Origin: Tamarix chinensis | Lineage: Eukaryota; Streptophyta; Magnoliopsida; Caryophyllales; Tamaricaceae | Assembly (NCBI GenBank): GCA_030549775.1 | Contig: CM060172.1 | Span: 59,670,023-59,734,022, forward strand | Reading direction: 5' to 3' | Length of the DNA: 64,000 bases | Part shown: one piece after another, positions 13,225 through 28,500 of the stretch | Layout: each line of letters starts with the position of its first letter | How positions within the stretch are numbered: the first letter of the stretch is position 1 | The notes under the pieces: generated by a model | The model's database searches: none | What the model saw: only the letters and a program-made list of their open reading frames with translations | What the model was told of the DNA's origin: nothing | Program-made: the position numbers and the translations under genes

Positions 13225-13526
13225 ATCATCCACCAAGAGCCCTAGAGATTCTCATCTCTTAAGACAACATGTGGATGTAGATGACAAAAATAAGACCAAG
13301 AATAAACATCCAACAAATAATCTTGGATAAAAATTGCCCTTATATTCGACGTTTACATCAAGGTTGCTGCTTTTTCACTGTTTACGTGCAAACGTTCATT
13401 TGGTATCGCCCAAACGAAACATTGAATCACCTTTGCACCATCCAATCAACAAGATGGCGTTAGAACAGCGCAATATGGCATGAATGGCAGTTCCGGCTGG
13501 TCTGCTACTGTCCTTCATCCATTCGA

Positions 13527-16500
13527 TCATTGCAACCCTGAGACTGAGTCTTTGTTTCCAAGACTCGATTCCCCAGACTCCAATTGCTTAGAAACAGAAT
13601 CTTCAAGTGCTTCTAAGAAAGAAAGAACAGTGAACTTGTCTGCAAAGGAGGAAGGAGTAAAAAAAAGTAAGACGCTAATCATCACATGCATTAAGCCATG
13701 TTCACAACTATCTCATCGACCAACAAAATTCTTCACAAATGAGTTGATACAACTTCAAGTTCATACGATTTTGAAAAGATAGTTCAATCATGTATCATTT
13801 CTGTATCACTCCGAACGCAAGAAAGTTACAGAACAGACCAATAGAACCAAAAAACCCACGAAAGAATAAAATGATAAGAAAATAAAACTTAGGATTAGTC
13901 TGGATAGAGTAGTTTGAGACGGAACTTCACTTTAAAATAAAATTAATGAACTTCCTTAATTTAAATACTTTATTTGGATACTTTAAACTACAAGATAGAA
14001 GCTTTCCAATTTTTTTTTACTTAAATTCCTTGTCTTTATTATTATCCAAATAATGAATTTATAGCTAAAAAAAATTAAAGTGAATCCCTCAAAATCTCAT
14101 CACTTGCACAGTCCTTTCATTTCTGAAGTTTCACATTCAAACAAAACTTAAAGAAATTCGTGGCCATAGAAGTATTTGTATTATGCTCCCTGGTTTGGCA
14201 TTGAGTCAATAAGGATCGTCCTATGAGATTGTCTATCTTGCATGTCATAAAATGTTGCACGACTAACTATCAATATATATAGAAAATAGAGTGTGTGAGA
14301 GATGATAATTTTGAGGTGGATGCGGTCACGAGAGAAATTATAGAGTAAGAATGACTTATGAGGGATCTGGCACTGGGTTGAAGCCAAAACGTAGTATCTC
14401 ACAGGCACTTCAGTTGATCGTGCAAAATTTTTAGGATAAGAGACAAACATGGCAATAGAGGGAAGAACAGAAGGAGAAAGGAACTAACAAAAAAAGGCCC
14501 GAACAAATGAAATAGGGGGATACACTAAACACCAAAAGCAAAGATTCTCCTATAACAAAGCTAGGCATGTACTGCACTTGCCCATAAAAGCCAGGAAGAA
14601 AAAAAAACTATATTCACCATGTAACAAAGGGCTGAACCCGAAACAATATGCTTAGAATCATACACTTGAACACTAACAATCCATGAGGCATTCTTATCCA
14701 CCTTGCTCTTTTACAACCCTCAGTTTTCAGAGAGAGGGAAAGGAAGGGGGAAACTTCTGAAACTCTGAGAAATACTTGTGGAAATTCATCTCTCACCACT
14801 ATACTCTCTTTACTTGCACCTTTTTCATAAGGCAAAGCAAGAACCAGCAGTAAAATGCGAAACAAGCATCATTTAACGTGATTCTTATGTCATAGGAAGG
14901 AAGTCAAGTCATTAACTTACATTTACTTGGATCAATACCAAACTGAGTCAAATCTATTTGCCCTGTTCGCAAAACCTGTGAAGAAAGTAGAATAAAGTTG
15001 ATGCTCTATCAACAGTACAATAACAAAAACCTCAGGATAAAGATAGAAGAGAATAATGGGGCCTTATATCATACATAGGTAAAGGAATCTACTTGCTGCC
15101 GGAAAGGAGGGCATTGCAGCAACTCTATCAAATCAGCCAATGTGCATTGACCCTGTAACTTCAATTTAATTCAGCATGCAACCTATTAAGGAAATGAGAA
15201 AAAAATATTCACTGTTTTACCTCAGGCATATATGGTGCCAGTCGCTCTTCTACCGATAACATATCAAACAATGGTAAGATCAATTCTGGCTTCAAAATAT
15301 CCCCTAATGCTAGGCCTGCAGCAGAGAGTTTTAGCAACTTTAAATCTTTATATGCAAGAAATCTATGACCATGGAACCAAGTTTCTAAGCAGATGAAGTT
15401 TTCATTCACATGTTGAAAGATTAGGCCTTAAAAGGGGGGAAATTTTGAAAGAAAACTTTTGATTAGGCACCCATTTTGAATTCAAGATTAATATTTTCGA
15501 AACACAACTTTTCCTTGTAAGAACCTTAACATTTGTCTCAACAACTATAGTAAAGTTTCCCTCCTGAGTCCTGAACTGGTTTGTGCACCTTGGAAGGAAA
15601 GGCAATAGAGATGGATAAATTTTAGTTCCAATGTTTAGTAAAACCACCTCTTCGCCTCCCAAAGCTAAATCAAATTGCCAGATAACAGCAACACTGCAGA
15701 TGGACATACAAATATACAACCAATTGGCACACATTTGAAAACCAACGTCAATTTAAACATTTGAACATCAACTCCTTTTACTCAGGAAATAGCATATTTC
15801 TTAATGAACTGGGTCCTTGTAAAAGCCTCATCTAATTTGAACATTACTTATCAAATACGTGCATCATATTTATCCAAATTTCCTACTCAAGCAAGAGCTA
15901 TAGAAGGAATAAGTAACACTTTTGAGCTTATAAGGTACCGTTAGTTTCAATCATGGAATGAAATCGCGGGTCCGATATTGCGTATCGGCCGCAATTTCGC
16001 GGAATCGGTGCCTGCCGCGACGCGAAACAACCGAAACGCGACGGAGGGAGAAATTCACGACGATGTCGCCGATATTTCGGCGCAATATCGGATGTTGGAA
16101 AATATCGGCGATATTGTCCGAAATATCGGTGACCCTACAGTAACTAGCAGTTATTGATGGAAGAAAGGAAAAAACACTAACCCGCAACCCGAAACCGTAG
16201 AATCGGGCGGCGAGCGGCGGACGACAACTGGCCAGCGGCGGACGGCGACTGGCCAGCGGCAGACGACGAGCGGCGAACGGTGACCAATAGCTGTAACCTT
16301 GGATTGGAGGTGTGGCCGTGTGGGAACTCTGGAACTCGAAGCGGAAGTCTGCTAACAGGACGACCGGAAGATTCGAGCTGCTCGAGCACTCGAGGTCGAA
16401 GTCGAGCACTCCGGAAGAGTCGAGCAGCTCGAGTACTCGAGGTCGAACTTCGAAGTCGAGCACTCTGGAGTCTGGAACATAGAATGAAATCGCGTATTTT

Positions 16501-19500
16501 CATGTAGCACTCGAGGAAGAGTCTGGACCGTCGAAGCCTATGACTTATAAGATATTAGCTTATAACTGAGTCTGAGAGTTTGACACTTTGACTTTGAGAA
16601 TTGATACTCTAGTACAGTAACCACCGATATTAGCTTATAACTTATAAGATACATCACAGTAAACGGTCGAACTACCTCAACAATTAGTAATTTAGTATAA
16701 ATATTTCTTATTTAGTAAATATAAAATATTTAAATAATTTATGTTGAATTATGCTACTAATATGCTATAATATTATTTCTTTTTTATTAATTAACTAACT
16801 AATTTACTTAACTTATGTTATCTAGTTTTTATTAATTAACTATTATTTATTAGTTAAATAATATATTAATATATTGCTAATTTTCATATGCTACGTATAT
16901 GAATTTTTTAAATAAAATATTAATACTTAGCCTAGTAATGATGTGATATTAATAATTAATTAAATTAGTATATGGATAAATTAATACTTATAATTATTAT
17001 AATTTAAATATATTGTTAATATATGCAGTTATGTACTATAATAAATTAATAACGGTTTATTATTAATAATTTTGTATGATTATTGAATACTAATTAGTTA
17101 AGTAATTTTAATATTAATTAAATTAATACATGGTTAAAATTAATAGATGGATAATAAGTTATTTATAAATTTTCATATAATAAATTTATAACATATAATT
17201 TAACATATAATAACTTATTATTTATTAATTAGCAAAAGTAGTGTTGTTAGAATAATTTAACATATAATAAGTCATTTAAAGACTTCTAATATAACATATA
17301 ACCTTCATGCATAGTTGTATAAGTAATTAAATGATGAATAAATACCATTTAATCCATATTGTGAAAAAAAAATTAGAAATCACGCCGCGACGGCCGCGAC
17401 ACATAATTTATTGACCGCGACACTCCGATACCGCGACACCGCGACCGCGACCGCAATCGCGACCGCGACCGCGGTTTTATTGTATGGTTTCAATGTACCA
17501 GGATACTACAATAGAAGGTTCTGTTATCATAAATGCCTCCACTGTGTGTGCATTTACTGTAGTTAAAGACTTAAAAGTACCATTGACAAAGTTAAATGGC
17601 ATGTAAACTTAATGTGTTTAAAAAAAAAAAAAACACAAATAAGTTCCATTCCCAAACATTATTTAGAAGTACATGATATTTTGAGGTAGAGTCTCGGAAA
17701 GTAAGATGCACCAACTCCTAATTCCTAATATTCCAAGTAACTATAATGAAGGTACTTGCTAAAATGGGGTTGTGATAAAGATCTTGGTATCAATGCATCA
17801 CTGCTGCAGCCACCCCACGGTCCATTCCAAAATCTCTAACACAACTATGAACTCCTGGTCCTCTTAGTCTTTGCTCCTCCAACCCACATATCAAAGTCAA
17901 CAATCAATTATTTCCCTTCCAGTTCCACCCAGAATCTGATTTTTACCCTAATATAACTAACAATAAAGAAAATTGAGAAACATCATTTCTCCAAAATTTA
18001 ACCTAATATGGAGAAATTTACGGTTGAAATAATTTGCCTAAGACATAAGGGCAGAGATGTTGTGATACCCTAAAAAGGTTACAAACACTTAAAGCACACA
18101 CCAAACCATCATGGGTGGCTATAGGAACAGAAGTATACGTTGGTAAAAATAGCATCAGGGAAAGCATACCATTCCCGCTATACTCTCTCACTCGTTGAAA
18201 TTTGTTATGGGTATCAATCAATGCCAAATTACGATGTTTGGAGTTGCATGGGATATCAGTTAGAATGTTGGTTCGCTTCCTGAGATTCTTTGTTCCACCA
18301 TGGATTGTGCTTTCAATTGGATCTTATCAGAAACGATGTGATTTGGGCTACTGTTAGCCAAAACGTCAAAGCATTGCATTATTTGCCAGTAAGAACCTAT
18401 TCTTTCTCACTGATTAATATTGATCCATTGAAAGTTCTTCAAATGGGATTTTATTTTTACATTCTAGGCATCAAATTGTGTCTTGCAAATTTATGCACGT
18501 GATAGGTAACAGGCAAGCAATATGAGATATTTGTAAAAAAATGAAGTATTTTGCTGGCGAAGAAAATGAGATAAGTTATATGGCTATTTTAATTTTAGAA
18601 ACCTGGCAATACAACCAATCACTTTCTAACTTTGGGAGAGGCCTCTAAGTTTCTCTCCTCCAAATCCATGCCCTTCAAGTCATTATTAGGAATTTTCCTG
18701 TATTAACAATTCTGGACCAGATGCAAGACTTAATACCATTTGCATGCTGAAGGTTTGCACAACACATGGAAAGAAGAAACTGCAACAAGTAAACGATGAT
18801 GATAGCTCAGTACTAAAATGAAGCATAGTCATACCTCCATCTGGATCTTCAGCATCACCTCCAGCATCTGTCAGAAAATAACTAGTCTATTAGGACAGCA
18901 GACAATTAGAGTTAGCACACAGGCCGGTTGCATAGCCATACAAGTATAACAACTGTACCTCCAGAACCTATATTACTCAATATCCTCTGCAAGTCTGCCA
19001 GTTTTACAGGCCCAGGGGCAGAGGTTACATCACTTGTCGCTTCTGCGCCCACACTAGGTCCAATCAAATCCCCAGCCCTGACACGATTAGATGAAAATTT
19101 AGATGCCGGAAACTTACTAAAAAGAAACTTGAACAATGATGCAACTATTTTGTCGTTTTTTCATGTTTTAAAAGTGACACGACATGTATTGCCTTCATCT
19201 TGAAAATAGTTTATTACAGTAAAACAGTTAAATAAATTCTTTTAGAAAATAATAGGTTTGAAATTAATACAAACACAGCAAGCCACAGACCCAAACTTTC
19301 ATTGCCATATGATGTATTCAATTCAAGGACAGCAGATATCATTTTCTTTGGTTTCTACTCACAAATATAAACGGGATAAACATAAGTGGACATACGTACT
19401 CACAAGCACAGCATAGCCAGTAATCATAAAGTTAGACAACTCAAGTCAATCATTCCAAAGGATGGAAAAAATAAGCAAATGTCACACGACATGTAGACAG

Positions 19501-22500
19501 CATGGAAATCATAGGTCCTCCTCATGAGTTATACCTAGAGGTGACAAACGGGCCAGGTTTGGGTAGGATTAAATTGGTTTTGATATGCGATCAAGTTGGG
19601 TTTTGGGTTTGTGATTACTCGGGTCAGGTTCAAGTTGAGTCAAGTCAATTCGGGTTGTTGGGATTTTGGATCGAGCCCATATCAAACCCATCAGGTTCGA
19701 ATTTAATTTGGATCTACAAACTTTGGGCCGAATCAAATTCAAGACACGTGCTCCAGGTTTGGGTTAGGTAAATTTGTTTCAAAATTCAAATTACAATTGT
19801 TTCTTATTAATTTAATATAACAAATAAGTTAAAGATTGTGATTTATTATTATTATTATGATTATTATAACAATTATTAACATAATATAATATTAATCACA
19901 AATTATTATTATTATAGTTATTATTATAAGTATTGTTATGACTGTTATAATAATTATAATTATCATATTAATCATAATAATTATTATTAGAAATATAAAT
20001 TTATTATTATTATTATTATAATAGTAATATATATTATACTAACAACTATAATAAATGTGGATATAATTATAATTTTTATGTTTACACTACTGATAATAAA
20101 AACAATAAGTATAATCTAATCTAATCTATTTGGTGCAAACTTGATATGAAATAAAATAAGGAAAATAGAGTATTAGTGTTTTTGTTTTACATGTTGTTTA
20201 CTTTTCTTTTATTTGTTATTTTATGGGTTTATTACCATATTCTTTTTACACAAAATATTATTAAGATAATTTATTGATGTTTATGTAGCTTTTATGATAG
20301 TTATCTACTATTTTAGCCTAATTATTTGTTTACGTAGCAATTTATATGAAATAAAATGTAATCTTGGTGGTTTGAATTTAACTTTAGTTTGAGTCAATCT
20401 CAAGTTTATGTTCAAGTATGGATCAAATTTGAATCGGGTTCTTTCAAACTGGGTCATTTCGGTTTGGGTCAGGTCTTCCGTATTGGAACAACTTTGTCAG
20501 GTCTAGTTATACCATCACAATATACAGGGTTGGTAAATTTGCAGCTAGGCAAGAGCTTATCTGTATAGTGCTGGAGGTTGACGGTTGTAGACCAGCAGGG
20601 GCATCCAAGGATTGTATCAGGGAAGAAAATCGTTATAATGCATGTCAGGCAAGCAAACAAGAAACAAATAAGTGTCACTAAGGAGATGTCATGCCAACAG
20701 AGAAATATATGGGAAAGTCACACAACAGGTGGTATAAACATGAAAATGAAAACCTGCAGATAGTTCTATAAATCAAACCGTGGGGAAAAATGACGTATAT
20801 GAAGCACATCAATTTTATTATATTATTTTTATTAACTTTTCATTTAACCCCTCTTTTTTTTTACAAACGTTATTTAATATAGTTCAATTAGTATGGGTTT
20901 GCTTTATACATGTAAGATGTAATCTAATTCAAGCATATCATCTTGTTTATATTATTCGTGACACATTTGAGATTTGATAGATACCAGTTAGAGCAATTAA
21001 CAGAGATCAGAGATGAAAATTAAGAGAAAACACAGCTGACAATTGTATTCAAAATTGCAAGTAACAATGATAATCCAAGGTGCTTGAGAGCTTGGTCTTT
21101 CCCAAATTCCAGGTATCCAAGAGCATGGACCTCTCCCACAACTCAACTTTCCCGTGTCTCCCTCTGCTAACTGACTCTGCTATATAGCAACTTCTCCCCT
21201 ACAACACACTATGCCTCAGCCAATCAACACACAACCAATCATATAACAGAATTAAATGGTGACTCGGCATTCTACTAACAGACTTTGATTCCCGCCCTAA
21301 GACTAGTGTATTGTGCAATTATTTATTTATAGTCATAACCAGTCCCTCTTCTCTGGCATTCCCTGATGAGACCATCCTAACATACTTTTGTTTCCAACTG
21401 AACTGAACATCTATCTACATCTACATCTATATCTATATCTATATTCATACCCATATCTATACTTTAATAACCCAAGTAACCCTTCAGATACCCGAATTAA
21501 CAACTAAGTCATTCAGATAATCACTGTGACTTAGTACATAGTTGAACAGATGTATGCTTTCAAATTATATGAAGCATAATTCAAGCATATCATCTTGCTT
21601 ATATTATTTGTGATGCATGTGAAATTTTGTTTCCAATTTAATATATATATACACACACACATATATGATAACCCAACTTACCTTTCACATACCCCAATCA
21701 ACAACTTAGTCATTTAGATAATCACTGTCATTTAGTATATATTTGATGATGCCCGCATAGCGTGCTTTCAAATTTTAGTCTGCCAAATGCCAACTATGAA
21801 CAGAAATATTACCAGCAATGAAAAAACATTTTTTAAGAAAAACTACTACAAACCAGCATCATTATTTTGCTCCACATCCAAACATTCCAACATCTCATGA
21901 AGATGCAACCACATCGGACAAGTTAATCCAACTATCCAAGTAGCAACAAAGTACATTAAAGCTATACTTAAATTGATCCCCTCTTTGGTGTTGGTACCCA
22001 AATCCAGGGCTGAAACTCCATAACCCAGCGCCCCAAAAACAGGTTGTAAAATAATAGACAACTGCACTCAAACAAGCAGTAAGAGCAAGGGAGAGACGTT
22101 TCATTTGTCACCATTGAACAAGAGTAAAGACTGAATCGAACCTACAATCCTATATTATCAGGCATACCTTGATGATATATCATCCTCCATCATGTCGTCA
22201 AAGGTTTCAGTCGGTGCAGTCACTGGATCATCATCAGCTAACAAGGATGCATGCACAAGAAAGTCAACATTGACATCTTGTTATGGCCGAAGTAGAATCA
22301 CAGCCAAATAAATATAAAACAACTTAATAAAAAAGAGTGATTCAATAAAGGCCCATCAAAGAAGCTGCCAGCTAACCAATGTGAAAATAAATACAAACCA
22401 GCAGAGCTTCCAAAAGAAAATAGATAGAACCTCTGTAAAATAAGACTAACTCAAAGCCAAAAAAACAAAAATAATACTATGCATCCCATGAATAAGCAGT

Positions 22501-25500
22501 TAAAGCTGCAACAGCAGTCTCATCTGCGGTGTTGCTATGTCACAGCATCAAGGATGATAACATCATAACAATATGCCCCAGGTATTGTGGAGGATTTTTA
22601 CTATTACTATAAGTTTTTTTCTTTTTAATTCAGAGTTCTGATGTGCTTTGCACCTTATTTAATCTTTGAGCCCTAGTACAACTTCACACAAGAACGGTCA
22701 AATCTGTGGGGCATGGCCCTTACCCAAGTTGTTTGCACCTAACAGGGCTCAATCTTGGGACCTCGAGGCTCACCAAGCTCAAACCAAGTGACTCAACCAC
22801 TAGGTCAACCCATATGGGTTTATTATAAGCATTTTGTGATTATATTTCTTAAGCTTAACTCACGAGCTGTAATGCAAGTTGGTTGGACTCTTTAAAACCA
22901 AACAGATCAAAAATAACGACTTAGGGCTCAAATGAAACTTACTGAGAAATCACGTGCATTATAGCTTCCCTTTTGCATTTTTGGCTTTCATGGACAAAAC
23001 AAATGATATTTTTATCTTGGTCACATATCATTTAAATATCAAATCAATGAGAGCTTAAAGTCCAATAAATATGATGCAATATCTCTTTCCATGTTGCTGT
23101 GCATCACATGTAAAATATAATAGCACATAAGGAAGGGCAACATGAACACCAAAAGTCTTGAGAAAGGAAGCATGGTGCCCAATGCATTTAGCGGAGTATT
23201 GTACCTCAGCAAATCAATGCAAAATAACAAGTTGAAGAATTTGTATGTTGGCAATAAGTGAATAACAGGATCGGAGTCAGAATAAAAAAGAATTTCAAAG
23301 AACGAGAGAGGAAGACACTTTTAGTCAAAAGATAATGATAAAATAGAAGGTATAAATAAAAAATTGGAGGCTTTAGTCAAGGAAAGAAAGCAATTTGAGA
23401 AATGTTAGAACAGCATATTCACCTAATGTTTGCAGATGGTTATATGAATTATACAAGTCTAGCATAGATATTTTAAGCATCTTTTTTGAAAATGTTGTTA
23501 CTTTCAAGATTTTTTATGAATAGTAATATGTCACTTAAGATGCGGAGGTAATACAAGAAGCTTTCTACAGTTACAGTTGCATACATGCATAGCCTATTTT
23601 CAAATCTTGGTAGAGTGCTCCTTTACAGCATAAAGCAACAAGGCATCTAGTGATTGACAAACTGCTTGATTGTGAAACTAGTCTAAGCAAGTTCAGATCA
23701 GCCAACCAATCCCATACTGTTTGCAGCTTATTCTTTTTTAAGCTGGCCCAAAATATTTAAAAGGTTTCCATTTATAAGACATTAGATATTCTCTTTTCTA
23801 TAAGCCCGTATTTATTAAAGATCGTCAATAAAGTTTGAATGAAAAAATTCATTAATAACAAGGCCAAATAAGGAGCAACTATAAGACTAATGATGTGAAA
23901 TTTTAGTTAATGCCATTTTGACTGTTTAATTACTATTAACGATTTCAAACCCTCGCAAACAAGGTGGGTGGGATGGAGGGTGTAAAAAAAATAAAATTAA
24001 AAAATTGCCATTCCCTCAATCCTGTTGACTACTCATGGTCAGCATTATCAGGCCTCTATCTCGGGTGAAATAAACTTAAGTGGCCTTCTGTGCATTTGCA
24101 GCTGCTTATTCTGATAATTTACCATACATGTTGACAGATCTGATATAACTGCTCACAAATGAAGTCAAACACATCAAAAACAGGATGGATAAGTGCCCAT
24201 AAAGAGTGATGTATCAGGTTTCACCCCTTCTCACACTTGCATTTTCTCCACTCCATTATTAAAATATTTCTACAGTAAGAAGAATAGCTGAAGCTGCTTA
24301 GCTTATGACAGATTTGCCGCAACTAAATAGAACTTAAATTACTGCACAGTACATATAAATTAGAGGCCAAGTCAAATACAAAGCTACATTTGTGTACCAT
24401 TTCAGCAGAATAGGGTTCAATGAATATAAGGCCTTGTTTGTTAAATAATCTGCCAAAATGAAAATGAAATGATATACAGACATTTTCACGCATGTGTATG
24501 AAATATTCTTTGTTTGAGAGCACTTTATTGAAAGTTGTGATAAAAGGTAAGAATATTGTTGAACTTTTCCAAAATGTGACGGGTAATGTTTAGCTTGCCA
24601 AATGAAGCATAACATGGATGCTCTTTTTGGCTTGTTACACATTTAAACTTCTTTTCCCCTTTCTGCCAAAAGGTGGGGCAGCCATTTAATTTGACATAAC
24701 ATCCTTTTTGGCATAATTTCACTTACGAAATACCAATCTATACAACATATCCAGAGTCAGGCATACCAAAACAGATGAATATACCCATTGTCCACGTAAT
24801 AATGAAAAATAAAAAATAAAATGAATATGTTAACCGAATAGAGATGCCAGAAACAGGCCCGTAAAACATTCAACAATGAGGTGGAAAACAACAATATTTT
24901 CTCATACATCCAACTATTTGAGCCAACAGCATATGAAAGCAGTCCATCAAATATCAGAAAAAATCTTCCAACAAAGCAATTTCTTGAGAACAGCAAAAGA
25001 ACACTGTATCCAAACTATAACTTGCACTGGCATTTACAGACCTAATGGTTGATTGATATGGAAGTTGACTGAGCTACACAATTGCTGATCATCTACAGCT
25101 TTTGGCTCCTGAGCAAACAAGAAATAGCAAAATTAAATCTAGGAATATTAAGAGTACATATAATCCCTCAAACAATCAATTGGACATGATTAGTAATCCA
25201 ACCTGCATCCAAAAGAAAAATATTCTATCATCTGTGTTGAACTTTAATTTATACACCCGTCCAGATGCTTGCTCTACCTGATTATCCACACATTTAATGA
25301 ATCACACCATGAAATTACAACCAAAAGGGAAGAAGAGGAATGTAAAAACTAAAAATAGGAATTACCTTCTCAAAAATTGCCTCATCAGGAAAAACAATTT
25401 GATCCTATGGCAGGTTAAGGCACAGTAGAGAGACATAGGAAGAGAAAAATCAACTAAATCCACAATAAGATTTTAAGTAGATGAGAAACAGATAAAACAT

Positions 25501-28500
25501 ATAAAACCAAGTTAGGAAGGGCAAGTCAAGCTTTGCAAGATTAACAAATAGAAGAAACAAAGCAGGGGAGAGTAACGAAGTCGGAGGAACCAAATCAAGA
25601 TTGAACAGAGACAACATTGACAAAGGGCAACTCCAAAAGGAAGGAAGACTTGGAATTAAAATTCCTTTCGACATCACTTTCAGTTATTCTTTTGCCTACT
25701 CAATCAGATAAGAAATGGTATGCATGCCACCAGCTGGCACGGTGCAGCACAGATATCTGTAAATCTGGCATACCAGAATGTTATTGAGGCCAATTTCCAA
25801 TTAGGTCGCACGAGGACAGGGGACACAGCAATTCTCAAAAAGAAAAAGAAAAAGAAAAAAATAGTATATAAATAGTAAACAGGGACACTGAAAGACACCA
25901 GGAGAAATTACAAATTCAATTTAAAGGATAAATTCTATTTGGACATCCTAATATTATCACTTAGATAGCTCCATATTTTTAATTATTATCACTTTAGTAC
26001 ATTCTACATCAACAAAGTTAGATTAGATTAAATTAATGTAATGAAGGTATTTTTGATAATAAATGCTAATAAAATATATAAAATTCTCAAAAAAAATGCA
26101 AAAAATGAAAATTATAATAATTGAATAATTTTTACAAACCCAACATAAATTAGAATTTTTTTCAGATTTTTTATTTATTAGATTTTTTATGATTTGATTA
26201 GTTTTTTATAATTAAAAAAGATTTTCATATTTAAAAAAAAAGATTTAAAAAATCATATTTTTTAAGAAAATTGATATGTTTTTTTAAAAAAAATCCTTTT
26301 TAAAAAAATTGATTTAAAAGTTTTCATTTTTTTAAGTATATTTTCAGAATTGTTATAAACATATACTTTATTGATAAAAATTCTGAATTAAAAAAAAATA
26401 CAGATATGCTTAATTTTTAGATTTTTTATTTTTATTTTTAGTCTCTATTATTAAAAATCACATTAATTATATAAAACCTAACATAGTCTAACTTTGTTGA
26501 TGTAAAAGGTACCCAAGTGATAATTTCAAATGTAGAGGCATCTAAATGGGATTTTTCTTTTCAAAAAATATCATATTTTAATAATATATATATATATATA
26601 TATATATTTTATCAAAAACACTATAATTACATTAAATTTGACATAATCTAACTTTGTTAATGTAAAAGGTATCCAACTGATAATAATTTTAAATGTAAAG
26701 ATACCAAAGTGAGATAATTTAAACCACATGATACTTGTAAAGAATTAAACCAAATGTCATATTACCTAAATAAAATTTATTCTAAATTAAATGTACGCAT
26801 TTTAAACATATGATTCCAATGTTCCACCACGTAATCGTAGTCCAATTCTCTTAACTTATAAATATTATCAAACATAACAAATATAAATATTTAGCTAAAG
26901 TAGCCACATTTTACTGTGAAGAATATTGAACAAAAAATATCCACAAATGACGAATACAATCGGCCAAACAAGCAATATCCAACCTTAATTCGCCCCAAAG
27001 CTGCCAAAACATGTTCAAGTTCAACCAGTTGCTTCTCCTTTCTCTCTCCTCACTTTTGGCTCTCTCCCCCTCCCTCTTTGTTCTCCCCTGCTTCCTCTGA
27101 TGCAAAGCTGACAATGACAGTAGTCAGTCGAAGTCAGTTGGCCCGAGGTTGAATTCAAAGGTCAAAGAAAGCAGTTGGATGTCGAAACCAAAGCCCCACA
27201 TTGACAAATCTCATCCACAACAAGTGATCAGCAACAAAGATGGTGGCAAACAGCTGAGATGGTTAAGTATTGCCTGTTTGGGCCCAATGTCTTTTACAAA
27301 AATACTCAGCAGACGTAATAAAGCATTTCTGTCCCTCAAACGTTGTGAGGGCGCGATATGGCAACTAAAAGGTGCTTCCAAGCTTCATAGATTTCCAGTA
27401 CTCACAGCACACAACGAAGACGAAAACAGATTCTTCCTTGTCCCTTTATACTATTTCACATAGCATTCCAAAGACAGAAAACTAGTTTTCTTTGGGTTTT
27501 CCATGTTTCACAAGGGAGCTTAAAATCCTGAAAATTCAAACTTCTCCACAGAGCAATCCATTAATAGGAACCAATCTTGATCACAATTTTATACTTTTAG
27601 ATTTTGCGATTTTCACAAGAGAGCTTAAGATCCTAATAATTTAGAGTTTCCCTCCAACCAAAGTGCTAAACATTGGAACACAAAAGTAAATGACAAATCC
27701 CTGATTATTAGGATAAGACATGAAGGCACATAACATTAGAACTTCACCAGAGCAAATGCAGGTACCATTAATGACAACTACAGCTGCCAAAGAGAATTTC
27801 TAGCTATATTCAATCTCACTTCTACTAATTAGGGACTACCAGCGAACTACTTTCAAAGGAACCACATAAAACTATTTTACGTGGGAACAAAAGGATGGGA
27901 TAAAATATTGTATGAATAAGATGATATGATAACAATACAAGTACAACTAGCAAAACTAGCGTGCAAAGAATAACCAAATAAAGACACCAATAGATTAATA
28001 AAAACATAAATAACATAACAACAATAACATCAAAGTACCAGAATGAATGAATGAATATGTAAAATAGGTGAATATCATAAACATTTGCAGTGATACCAAC
28101 AACACAAGTGAGAGGACAACTAAGATATCAATTGATATACACAACAAACCTATCTAATAATAGAAACAAGACCTACTATCCTAATAGTTCGTTTGGATTG
28201 GGCTGAATCAGGGTGAGGATAAATGTTAAAAATTAACCTAGGTAAAGGGAATAGAGGTGAATTAGGGTAAATATTTTAAAATATTATTTGAATGATATTA
28301 ACTTAACCTGAGTGAATCGGAGTGAATGTTTTAAAAATCTTGTTTGGATTAAGGTGAATGAAGGTTAAAAAAATAAAACAAATGACATTTATACCCTGTA
28401 TTAAATAGATAAATCCTTTGCATCAATTTGGATACAAATAGGGCTAGGGATAATTTTGTCCGATGAAGTATAAAATTTACTTATATTTTTACCTTCACCT

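Noticed and set aside
13860..14070. Possible MITE in RPN13 intron 12 (AGTCTGGATAGAGTAG ... CCAAATAATG)
   Set aside because: The ends are only weakly inverted and no target duplication was found.
15951..16463. 170-codon frame on the minus strand in the GC-rich part of the intronic element
   Set aside because: It is made of degenerate tandem repeats within a non-autonomous hAT-like element and resembles no protein family.
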